Shown one piece after another: positions 24,618 through 32,677 of a stretch of 34,219 nt of DNA. Every line of letters begins with the position of its first letter. Position 1 is the first letter of the stretch. This stretch comes from Planctomycetota bacterium (GTDB lineage Bacteria > Planctomycetota > Phycisphaerae > WQYP01): the NCBI GenBank assembly GCA_021800165.1, contig JAJYZF010000042.1, positions 1 through 34,219 of the forward strand. Direction: 5' to 3'. A program made the translations under genes and the position numbers. The notes under the pieces are model-generated. The model was not told where the DNA came from. It searched no databases and saw nothing but the letters and a program-made list of their open reading frames with translations.

Positions 24618-26273
24618 TTAGCGCGAATAGGACGCTACCAAGGCGGCGCTATTGAGGGTTAGACTTTGTGCCTTGGTCGGCGCGACGGTGACATCCGCCA
24701 TCCAGATTCGCAGGGCTCTACCGGTAATACGCCAAGCTACCACAGTATAGGCTGACGGAGCAATATGAATGGGATTCGGGATAGCCCCATGCATGTCGGT
24801 GTTGAAGTAGGCCACCTTTTTAGTCCTTAGCACTGGAAGGATATTGCCGGTAAAGTAGCTACCGACATTTTGCAGACACTGCGCGGTATTGTGGCCAATT
24901 TGGGAACTAAGCAACAGCGAAACAATCTGCGGCCAGGAAAAACGATAAGAAATTGACTTGCTATTGGCCGTAATGCTCTGCTGATAATATTGCTGCACCG
25001 AATTTGTATTCGGCGTGCCTTGTATTTTAGTAGCTGCCCCGGCCCACGCTCCACTGCGGTTATTAAAAAGCACATCGGAGAGATGATGCAGGCGGCTATA
25101 TGCCGCATGAACCTCATTTTGCAGGTCCAACATTTTAACACTCGCTGGAACAATGATCACTTGATAAGGGCCCGGCATCCCGGATGACTGAACCGAAATC
25201 GCCAAAGTTGCTTTGTTATAAGGTCGTTGCGGATAATCCCGGGCCGCAAGGACTTTGAATTTCTTACTGATTTTGCGCAGCGCCACCCGTGCGGTATTCT
25301 TCACTTCAAAAAGCATCGGCCTTTCATCCGAGGCGACTTTGAATATCCAATCCTGGTAAACGCTGTGATGGCCGTCAACCATACGATAATCATCGACCAC
25401 GGGCGTATTCAAATGCAACGGGTGAAAAACTTCCCCTAACTTCAGGTAGCCGATCGGATAGTATTGGTGACCACCGGTGGTCACCAGCCGCACCTGGGTG
25501 GGGGTTAAAAAAAGGTAATTATGGCCATCGGCGCGATTGGCGCTCACGTCCGGTTCCGTAGCTCCCCGCCGCACACGTGTTTGGACCAGCCATATCTTAT
25601 GACGCTGCCCCGGTGCCGGGACTTTCAGCGTTGTAAGCATGTCTGAATGCAGCGAACCCATGGCAATCACCTTTAGCAAATTCGGTGGTAGCGTGTTCCA
25701 GGTTCCATAAAACACGCCGTGGCGATATCCATACAACTGCCGGAGAAAATCGGGATTGACGCTGGCAAACACCGTCGGGCCACCCATGGAGGCACCGCCG
25801 ACATTGTTCCACAGCGTCGTCACAAATCCGTCCGGATCCAGCCAGACATCCGTGGCCGCATGATTCATACCGTCCGGATAGCGGCTGTAACCAAGAATAG
25901 AACTTGGCAGCGGCATCATGTCGATGCCGATAAGGGTGGTGCCGATGATGACCATGGCCGCAAAAAAACCGACCAGCCCGCCTACGACGCGGTTGGGCCA
26001 CACCGGCAGGACCATATCAAATCGAACCAGCCGGTCGATCAATTCACGTGTGGCCGCAAAGGCCAACATAAACAGCAGCAGAAACGCAGCCCCGTACGCA
26101 TAATCCGGCTGACGCGACATGATCGGGGCCGCAGCCCATTGATACAACCCCATCGCTAGAAACGACGCAAAAAGCGACGCCGTCAGCAGACACAACGCCG
26201 AAAAAGCACCCTGTGTGCCCATGTACAACGTGAGCAGTAAGACAAACAGTAAAACAATCAGGTCCAGAATCAT
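24618..26273 (-). CDS. CvpA-like membrane protein with a large unknown C-terminal domain
   Basis: A 551-aa protein. The first 125 residues contain four hydrophobic helices, with the spacing, the early aspartate (MILDLIVLLF) and the RVVGGLVGFFAAMVI segment of CvpA/colicin V production proteins. The remaining ~420 residues have no domain I recognise. They include beta-rich segments such as HKIWLVQTRVRRG and TPTQVRLVTTGGHQYYPIGYLKLG. CvpA proteins normally end near 160-200 aa, so most of this protein is extra. It starts 43 bases after the stop of the degenerate GspE-like gene on the same strand, so the two probably form one operon. The role may be linked to envelope assembly, an inference only. 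Confidence 0.7.
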   Translation of the reverse strand: MILDLIVLLFVLLLTLYMGTQGAFSALCLLTASLFASFLAMGLYQWAAAPIMSRQPDYAYGAAFLLLFMLAFAATRELIDRLVRFDMVLPVWPNRVVGGLVGFFAAMVIIGTTLIGIDMMPLPSSILGYSRYPDGMNHAATDVWLDPDGFVTTLWNNVGGASMGGPTVFASVNPDFLRQLYGYRHGVFYGTWNTLPPNLLKVIAMGSLHSDMLTTLKVPAPGQRHKIWLVQTRVRRGATEPDVSANRADGHNYLFLTPTQVRLVTTGGHQYYPIGYLKLGEVFHPLHLNTPVVDDYRMVDGHHSVYQDWIFKVASDERPMLFEVKNTARVALRKISKKFKVLAARDYPQRPYNKATLAISVQSSGMPGPYQVIIVPASVKMLDLQNEVHAAYSRLHHLSDVLFNNRSGAWAGAATKIQGTPNTNSVQQYYQQSITANSKSISYRFSWPQIVSLLLSSQIGHNTAQCLQNVGSYFTGNILPVLRTKKVAYFNTDMHGAIPNPIHIAPSAYTVVAWRITGRALRIWMADVTVAPTKAQSLTLNSAALVASYSR

Positions 26274-26316
26274 GGGTACTCCCGTGGCCCCGGCGACCAG
26301 CGCCGGCTGGCCGAGC

Positions 26317-27984
26317 TTATGACGACCGCTGCGACCGCGCCGGTGCCGCTGATCCGCGGGTGGCCTTTTCCGGCGAACATACCCGCAGCACCTCCTGAAT
26401 GGAGGTTACTCCCGCTGCAAATTTACGAATGCCGTGCTCCACCAGCAACATCAGGTGATTTTTCCGGGCCAGCGTGCGGATTTCGTCAATGGTTTTGTTA
26501 GAAGTTAAGGCTTTACGGATATCATCGTTGATGACCAGAATTTCATAAATTCCGGTACGCCCCTTATAACCGATCCCCCCGCATTCGCCGCACTTCACGG
26601 GGTTACCTTTGGGGTCCACCATCGGCTGAGTATTGGCCTTAAACGCTTTAATTTCGCGCCCCAAGGGCAAATTAAGACGGGCCAGCGTGTCGGCGTCTGG
26701 TGTATATGCGGTTTTGCACGCCGGGCACAAGATACGCACCAGCCGCGAAGCAATGACCGCCTGGAGTGATTGTGCGGCCACGTCAGAATTGCCCACCAAC
26801 TTCCGCCATTGCTCCAAGGCGGCCAGACTATCGCCGGCCAACAAGCCCACGTAGGCTTTACGATCTTGGCCAAACCTGGCAATTCCATCCGCCGAGGGGG
26901 CGTCCGCGCACAGTCCCAGCAGCACCACATTGGGGTCTTTAAGCAGCAGGTTGGAAAGGATTTTGGCCGCGCTCGATTCCGGATTTTGGGGATCAATCTT
27001 GTTCACCGTCACCGATTCAAATTCGCACCGCGGATTGCTTTCCACCGTCTGAATGCTATTGGTATACGCATCATGCGTGGTTAACAAAGAATAAAGCAGC
27101 GTAGTGCGCCCCATGTGCGCCGGTGCGGTAGCCAGCACCACGCCCGCAGGGAGCGACGCAAGCTCTTTTACCATGCCCAGTTGTTCAGCCGTCATTCCCA
27201 GTTCGGAAAGGGCCAAACGCCAGCTTTGGCTTGCACCGGCCTGCAAGTGGACCTTTTCGCCTGCCGTGGTACCGCTGGTTTCCACGGTCCACACGGTTCG
27301 CTGGCCGGCACCATCACGGACAATGATTCCACCTTTTTGCGGCCGCCGGCGTTCTTCCAGCGAAAGCCCGGCAATTCTTTTCACACCCTGAATAATGGGT
27401 TCGGCAGCACTGCGCTGCATGGCCGGCTGCGGAAAGACCACTCCATCCACCGAAAACCTAAGCTCGTAGGCCTGCGAAGACGGGGAAAGCTCTATGAGTT
27501 GCGCCCGCGATTCCATCGCCTGAACCAGCAATTGATCCGCCAGCACCACGCCACCATAGAGTGGATCATCCGTGGTCGGCAGCCGTTGTGGAGCCCCACC
27601 ATCGGTGATGTACTCTAAAATAAGTTGCTCGGCAGATTTTTTAATCTCACGCGTTTCCGCCACGCGCCCCAAGGAGGCAAACACGGCGGCCAGCAGGTGC
27701 CCGCTTGGGCCTAGCTCTGCCACTCGCACGTGCCAGTACCAGGCCACAACCCCCGCCATTACCGCCAGATTCACCAGCAAAGCCAGCCAAAAATTCGGTA
27801 TCAGCACCCAAAAAAGCAGGAGCAACGCCAGCGACCCCACCATCACCCAGTTCCAGAGAAATTCCCGTTGGCGACGCAGACTCGGCGCATCGCGACCCAC
27901 CCATGTGCCAAACCACGCCCAAGCAACGGTTAAGGCAAAGGCCACAATCCAATAGGCAGGGTTGATGAAAATCATGGCGAGCAT
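26317..27984 (-). CDS. Membrane-anchored GspE/PilB-like protein with degenerate nucleotide-binding motifs
   Basis: A 555-aa protein with two or three N-terminal hydrophobic helices (about 5-27, 43-63 and 66-84) and a cytoplasmic part like type II secretion/type IV pilus ATPases. Matches are VKRIAGLSLEERRRPQ in the N2 region and the C420/C423-C465/C468 tetracysteine site followed by GYKGRTGIYEIL. The ATP site is eroded. The Walker A position reads APAHMGRTT (287-295), with Arg for the catalytic Lys. The Walker B region reads VVLLGLCAD (353-361), without the conserved Glu. The His box reads GLLAGDS. This suggests a non-hydrolysing structural member. The ATG at 27984, with GGA upstream, is preferred over a GTG at 28098. 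The CvpA-like gene follows after 43 bases. An unusual active ATPase is not excluded. Confidence 0.75.
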   Translation of the reverse strand: MLAMIFINPAYWIVAFALTVAWAWFGTWVGRDAPSLRRQREFLWNWVMVGSLALLLLFWVLIPNFWLALLVNLAVMAGVVAWYWHVRVAELGPSGHLLAAVFASLGRVAETREIKKSAEQLILEYITDGGAPQRLPTTDDPLYGGVVLADQLLVQAMESRAQLIELSPSSQAYELRFSVDGVVFPQPAMQRSAAEPIIQGVKRIAGLSLEERRRPQKGGIIVRDGAGQRTVWTVETSGTTAGEKVHLQAGASQSWRLALSELGMTAEQLGMVKELASLPAGVVLATAPAHMGRTTLLYSLLTTHDAYTNSIQTVESNPRCEFESVTVNKIDPQNPESSAAKILSNLLLKDPNVVLLGLCADAPSADGIARFGQDRKAYVGLLAGDSLAALEQWRKLVGNSDVAAQSLQAVIASRLVRILCPACKTAYTPDADTLARLNLPLGREIKAFKANTQPMVDPKGNPVKCGECGGIGYKGRTGIYEILVINDDIRKALTSNKTIDEIRTLARKNHLMLLVEHGIRKFAAGVTSIQEVLRVCSPEKATRGSAAPARSQRSS

Positions 27985-28347
27985 CAACGATTCCAAATTC
28001 CACTCCGGCCACCGGGGCCGGTTCCATCCGCCGGATCTCGCCTCTACCCATCCACAATCACTAAGATTAACATGAAACGCCGCGTCTTGCCATAGCACGC
28101 CACAGCCTTAACCGTCACAGATATAATTCCCGTTATTGCCAAACCTTTTCTTAAACGGTTGTCCTATGCCTGCCCAACCAGCCGCCGGAAAAAAAACGAC
28201 CACTCCGGCCAAAGATTTTTCCTGTTTTAGGGACCGCCTTTGCCAAGCTACAAAGGCCAGGCGTTTTCGCGATGCAGTGCGTTGGGGGCAACGCCCCACA
28301 GTGGCACTAAACCTTTAGAGAGTCCCAACCGCATCCACAAGATGCCG
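27985..28347. other. 363-base gap without a confident gene
   Basis: This stretch separates the GspE-like gene from the HEAT-like gene; both are on the minus strand. A perfect TATAAT at 28122-28127 on the + strand has no good -35. It precedes a 50-codon + strand open frame (28166-28318) with no ribosome binding site and no recognisable domain. The minus frame of the GspE-like gene also continues open to 28098. I see no tRNA, terminator or repeat. Confidence 0.4.
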
Positions 28348-30174
28348 CTATGAACCACCCCGCTGCTGCACTACGCAGTGCCGCAGCAGTTTCTCCAAGG
28401 GAGTTCGATTCTTGGTGCCTTGGGTCAGCCAGTACGGCACATGCCGCAGGCGTTTGGCGATAGCCCATGTGTGTCCGCGAAATTTTATCGTCCATTTGCC
28501 CACTCGTCCGGCTGGGCATCTTTGACCAGCCACCACCTGCCGTCCCCGCATCAGGCGTTTTAGTGTGGCCAGCACGAACGCATCCGGCTTCATCCGCCAA
28601 AAGGCGTTCATCGCAGTCAATGAAACCGCCCGACTGGAGCTGCATATCAGGCGTGCCAATAATCGCTGAGAGAAGGCGTTGTCGTGTGCGGCCAGCAACC
28701 GAGCCGCAGCCATCTTCGGCGACGAATCTGGTGCAAAAGCCATGGCAACCGTTTCTAAACGTGTCGGTTGAGTTCCCCAAGGCATCATCCCCATGCGCTC
28801 GGTGGGCGACATACCCCGCACCCACAACAACCAGCTAAGCAATCCATATTGAAGATCGGCCAGCGACAGAACATGCTGTGATATCGCCGCCGGCCCCACC
28901 TCATACGATACCACGGTCAGCCGCTCTCGAACCGGTTTTATGCCATGAACTTTACACCAACGACGCATCATCTTGATGTCCGCAAGCTGCTGGTGGCGGG
29001 AAAATGCGCATATTTCCGGCGGGCTGTATTGGGCCGCGCTGCATCCGATCTTGACGATGCCATAATGCGTGGGATTAAACCCCGCATCGAGCATTAAACA
29101 CCACAGCACGTCGGTACGGCTACTGTGGTAATACCCCCGTCCCTGCGGATTAAGCCATTGGCGGGCGTGGCCGCCAGTTCCAGCAATTTGCGATAACAAA
29201 TGGGCTGCGACAGCGTGGGAGCGACAACTGCGGACTATTTGCAGAAATCTGGTTGGGTCGTACACACTCAAGGCAACCGGGTACCGCGAGGGATATTCTA
29301 TATACATCATATCGAGGGCTTTTTTAAACAGCAGCGTCTGAAGCATCAGACGTCTTAGAACCGCCGAATGCCAATGAACCAGGACGCCGGTCGCCCGACG
29401 TTTTTCCCGTAAACTAAACCGTTCTGCAGCCACCGGCAGGTTGACCAGAATGCGCGATCCGTGATACCGTACCCGCAGCCATGGCTTTCCTCCTGTTGAC
29501 AACGTATCCCAAGTTCGGCTGTCCGGGTCAAATTCATATTTTCCACCGCCGGCCTCCAGCGCCAACCAAAATAATTCCGCAGTTGCATACGCGTCCGGCG
29601 AGCGTTTCCAAAAAGCGTTCATGGTGCAGAGGCGCACGTAGCGGCTCGAGTCCATCACCAGCACACCTAAGAGGGTAGCGGATAAATTTCCAGGCACGGC
29701 CGCAAGCCGCTTGGTCGCCGCGGCCCGGTCCCGGCGAGAGGGTGAAAAGGCCTGTTCCACCAACCTTTGAAAGCCGGGACGGCGAACCTCGCGTATGAGC
29801 CGTCGGCGTTGGGCTATTGGGCGCGTCATCAACCACCATTGCCAACGCAGATTTCCCTGCATCAGGCGCAGCCACCGCACGTAAGTCGTTCCATTTTTCT
29901 GGGCCACATTGCCGCCGGCGTGACGCCGGCACTGCCCCAGCAACGATTGCAACGACGCCGTCCAGGTAATACGCCGCGCTGGGCCGCCGGAGACCGCGGC
30001 CGCCCCGCACGCACAGACCTTCATGAGTACCAGGGTGCAGACCACCATGATCACGCCGCCCCTCCAACAACCCTGGCCCGGCATCCTCACCGTGCGCCCA
30101 TACGACAACGGATAATTCCGCCCCATTCCAGGCACATTGTTCTCAGCAGCCCGCTTCGACATCATGGTCACCAT
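28348..30174 (-). CDS. Large secreted protein with duplicated HEAT-like unit, function unknown
   Basis: A protein of about 608 aa that I do not recognise. A basic N-terminus leads to a hydrophobic stretch (GVIMVVCTLVLMKVCACGAAA), a likely export signal. The rest is rich in Arg, Trp and Leu and appears helical. A unit containing MNAFWKRSPDAYATAELF (about 185-202) recurs near the C-terminus as MNAFWRMKPDAFVLATL (about 522-538). Each copy is preceded by SSR and a helix, and followed by a beta-like segment (KPWLRVRYHGS versus VGKWTIKFRGHTW). HEAT-like helical repeats are the best guess. The start is uncertain: the ATG at 30174 has GGAAAG 10 bases upstream, but 30126 and 30084 would give a tidier signal peptide. 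It is divergent from the propeller lipoprotein. Confidence 0.6.
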   Translation of the reverse strand: MVTMMSKRAAENNVPGMGRNYPLSYGRTVRMPGQGCWRGGVIMVVCTLVLMKVCACGAAAVSGGPARRITWTASLQSLLGQCRRHAGGNVAQKNGTTYVRWLRLMQGNLRWQWWLMTRPIAQRRRLIREVRRPGFQRLVEQAFSPSRRDRAAATKRLAAVPGNLSATLLGVLVMDSSRYVRLCTMNAFWKRSPDAYATAELFWLALEAGGGKYEFDPDSRTWDTLSTGGKPWLRVRYHGSRILVNLPVAAERFSLREKRRATGVLVHWHSAVLRRLMLQTLLFKKALDMMYIEYPSRYPVALSVYDPTRFLQIVRSCRSHAVAAHLLSQIAGTGGHARQWLNPQGRGYYHSSRTDVLWCLMLDAGFNPTHYGIVKIGCSAAQYSPPEICAFSRHQQLADIKMMRRWCKVHGIKPVRERLTVVSYEVGPAAISQHVLSLADLQYGLLSWLLWVRGMSPTERMGMMPWGTQPTRLETVAMAFAPDSSPKMAAARLLAAHDNAFSQRLLARLICSSSRAVSLTAMNAFWRMKPDAFVLATLKRLMRGRQVVAGQRCPAGRVGKWTIKFRGHTWAIAKRLRHVPYWLTQGTKNRTPLEKLLRHCVVQQRGGS

Positions 30175-30286
30175 CACAATAGCACTTTCCGCAGCGTATG
30201 TTATACTCTTGCATCGCCGTCGACAAATGAGCGTAGAGCAGATGATCAAGCAGTAAGAAAAGTCGGCCTTTCATGCGGAGTCTGGC

Positions 30287-32653
30287 ATGAACACATTATT
30301 TGCTAAGCGGTGGCACTTGCCGATAGCTCTCGCCTTTTGTGGAATGGTCTGCAACATGCTCCTGGGCTGCGCCGCCCGCCCATCCGCAACGACATTGGAA
30401 CCCCGCAGGCCGCTTCGTATGGTAGACGTTTCCAAGTTGGTCATGCCAAGCCGGTGTATCACGGCTGTGACGCAGGATTCGGCCGGGCGCTGGTGGTTTG
30501 GTACTGAAGGGCAGGGCGTATTTTGCTACAGCCCGGCCGCCCATGGTTTGGGCGAGTGGCGGCATTTTACCAGGCGTAACGGCGCGCCCCGCAACGTATA
30601 TGCGTTATCGTGCGATGCCTTGGGGCGTATCTGGGCGGGCAGTCTGGGTCATGGCGTATGCGTATACAATGGCCAATACTGGCGGAATTACGACCTGCTG
30701 GCGGGCCGACGTTATGGCACTGCGGCTGGAGATTCGGTTGAGGCATTTTTGGCGACCGCACAACCGCGCAGGCTTCTGGCATATAAGCCTGCTCCCGGCA
30801 ACATAAGCCGCGCCGGCCCGCTGGGCCAGCGGGTGTTTGCCATCGCCACCTCGCCGGTAGATGGCAGCGTCTGGATGGCCACCAGCAAAGGACTGACCCG
30901 CTACCATATTCGCGCCCAAACCTGGCAATATTACACCACCGCCAATGGCCTGCCCGTGGACACCTTGTCTTGCCTGGCCTTTGCGCCGGACGGTACCCTG
31001 TTTATTGGTACACAATGCAACGGCATTGCCTGGGCCTCGCCCCAGAGTCATTACCGCCTGTGGCACCGCATTGTCGGCCCAGTGCATTTGCCGTTGACAG
31101 CTAGGGGCCGGGGGTTGCCTTCCAACCTGATCAATGCTTTGTTGGTGGTGCCGCGGAAAAAAGTACATGGCCGATGGCGTTATCGGGTGTATGCCGGTAC
31201 GGATGGCGGCTTGGCTATAGGCAATGAGGATGGACGCCGCTGGCGTTTTATTCGCGGCCGCAATTACCTGGGCAAAATCCAGGGCCTTTGGCACGTACCC
31301 ACCCATTACCCGCAGCCGTCCAGCCGTGAACTCCACGGGCTTCTCACTTCCGATTTTGTCACTTGTCTGGCCATGGATGGCGACGGCAACATCTGGATCG
31401 GCCACCGCAGCACGGGCCTGGAAGTATGGAATCAGAATCAGCACCGTATTTTTCCAACGGCGAGAGCCTCAGACATCGCCATTGCCACAGGTTTTGTGGC
31501 ATCGTTGGCTCCTTTGGTCGGTAGTGGTATGTTGATTGGCGGCTATGAATGTGGCGCTTTCCACGCCGCTGAACGTTGGTCGGCAATGCGCCCCGGCAGG
31601 TCGCCTTGGCAATCCACCACCACCCCACCGCTGCCGGCCGGCGCTCTACCTCCTTCCCAGGCGGAACTGGCGCGGTGGATTGCACGAGTCACGGCCGGTC
31701 AAGGCCACGCCGTAACGGCGGCCTTTATGGACGAAGACTGGCGTACCGAGGGCGACTGGGTAGGACACTACGGCGTCAGCTATGCCCGGCTATGCGCCGG
31801 CACGCCGCAATATGCCAATGCCGAGGAACAATTCTTTGGCGGCCTCGGCGGTGCCGATATCATCCGGGAAAGCTCGCCGCATCAATATGCCGGGGATGTG
31901 GCCTATTACGTGTCCTGGTATCATTCCGCACTGCGGCGAACACTCTATTTTCCGGATGCCAACCAACGTATTGAGGCGGAATGGAATGATGCCGGCGGTC
32001 GTTATCCGCGGCTTTATGACGGTCCGGATATGTGGCTAAAAGTAAAGGTGCCGACCGGTCTGTATCGTCTGAGTTTCTATTTCCATAACAAGGACGGCCA
32101 AACCGGTGGCAATGACCGGCGGGATTACGTCGTGGGGATTTATCCCAAGCACTCCAGTCCTGCTCTGGCATGGGCTTGTCAGCGACCTTTAGCCCAAGCC
32201 CGAATTATGCAGTTCTGGGGCGGCATGTACTGTTCCTTTGTGCTTAAAGGGCCGGGGAATTATCAGGTGCGGCTGAAACGAAATTACGGCTATTGGATGA
32301 CGGTGGCCGGCATGTTTCTGGATCGGGTCAGTGGCCCCCGAAACCTTACCGGATTTACCAATTTGGACGGTTTGCCCATGAAGGACTATCGGCCGCCCCA
32401 ATATAAACCCGATCCAAGCGTTGCGGCATCACCGGCATGGAAGCTCTGGCACCTGCTTAACCACCGGGCGTCCTACAGCAAGAAAGATATGGGAGCGCAA
32501 TGGCCCGGTCGCGTATTGGCCTACCGTTACGCCCAATTCCATGGCTTTCCGCCGGCGATGCTCGCCCGTTGGCGGTGGAAACTCAACGTATGGCTGCCCG
32601 TAGACCGGGCCGCATTTAACCGGGCGATGGCAACTCTTGCGGACCAACCATAA
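30287..32653 (+). CDS. Propeller-repeat lipoprotein with C-terminal jelly-roll-like region
   Basis: A 788-aa protein. The lipobox LLGC puts the lipidated cysteine at C28. Residues about 45-430 contain repeats of the two-component-regulator propeller type: DSAGRWWFGTEGQGV, DALGRIWAGSLGHGV, PVDGSVWMATSKGL, PDGTLFIGTQCNGI and DGDGNIWIGHRSTGL are successive blades. Around 490-700 is a different domain with DEDWRTEGDWVGHYG and a KVPTGLYRLSFYFHNKDG segment, likely beta-sandwich and possibly sugar binding. There is no kinase, membrane helix or DNA-binding domain, unlike hybrid sensors that carry such propellers. GGAG 6 bases before the ATG supports the start. A secreted protein with STN and HEAT-like domains follows after 24 bases. 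A sensing or binding role at the cell surface is inferred only. Confidence 0.75.
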   Translation: MNTLFAKRWHLPIALAFCGMVCNMLLGCAARPSATTLEPRRPLRMVDVSKLVMPSRCITAVTQDSAGRWWFGTEGQGVFCYSPAAHGLGEWRHFTRRNGAPRNVYALSCDALGRIWAGSLGHGVCVYNGQYWRNYDLLAGRRYGTAAGDSVEAFLATAQPRRLLAYKPAPGNISRAGPLGQRVFAIATSPVDGSVWMATSKGLTRYHIRAQTWQYYTTANGLPVDTLSCLAFAPDGTLFIGTQCNGIAWASPQSHYRLWHRIVGPVHLPLTARGRGLPSNLINALLVVPRKKVHGRWRYRVYAGTDGGLAIGNEDGRRWRFIRGRNYLGKIQGLWHVPTHYPQPSSRELHGLLTSDFVTCLAMDGDGNIWIGHRSTGLEVWNQNQHRIFPTARASDIAIATGFVASLAPLVGSGMLIGGYECGAFHAAERWSAMRPGRSPWQSTTTPPLPAGALPPSQAELARWIARVTAGQGHAVTAAFMDEDWRTEGDWVGHYGVSYARLCAGTPQYANAEEQFFGGLGGADIIRESSPHQYAGDVAYYVSWYHSALRRTLYFPDANQRIEAEWNDAGGRYPRLYDGPDMWLKVKVPTGLYRLSFYFHNKDGQTGGNDRRDYVVGIYPKHSSPALAWACQRPLAQARIMQFWGGMYCSFVLKGPGNYQVRLKRNYGYWMTVAGMFLDRVSGPRNLTGFTNLDGLPMKDYRPPQYKPDPSVAASPAWKLWHLLNHRASYSKKDMGAQWPGRVLAYRYAQFHGFPPAMLARWRWKLNVWLPVDRAAFNRAMATLADQP

Positions 32654-32677
32654 CCACTAAAAGAAGGAAAATCGTTC

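Noticed and set aside
28166-28318. 50-codon + strand open frame behind a TATAAT
   Set aside because: No ribosome binding site, no -35 box and no recognisable sequence; most likely chance.
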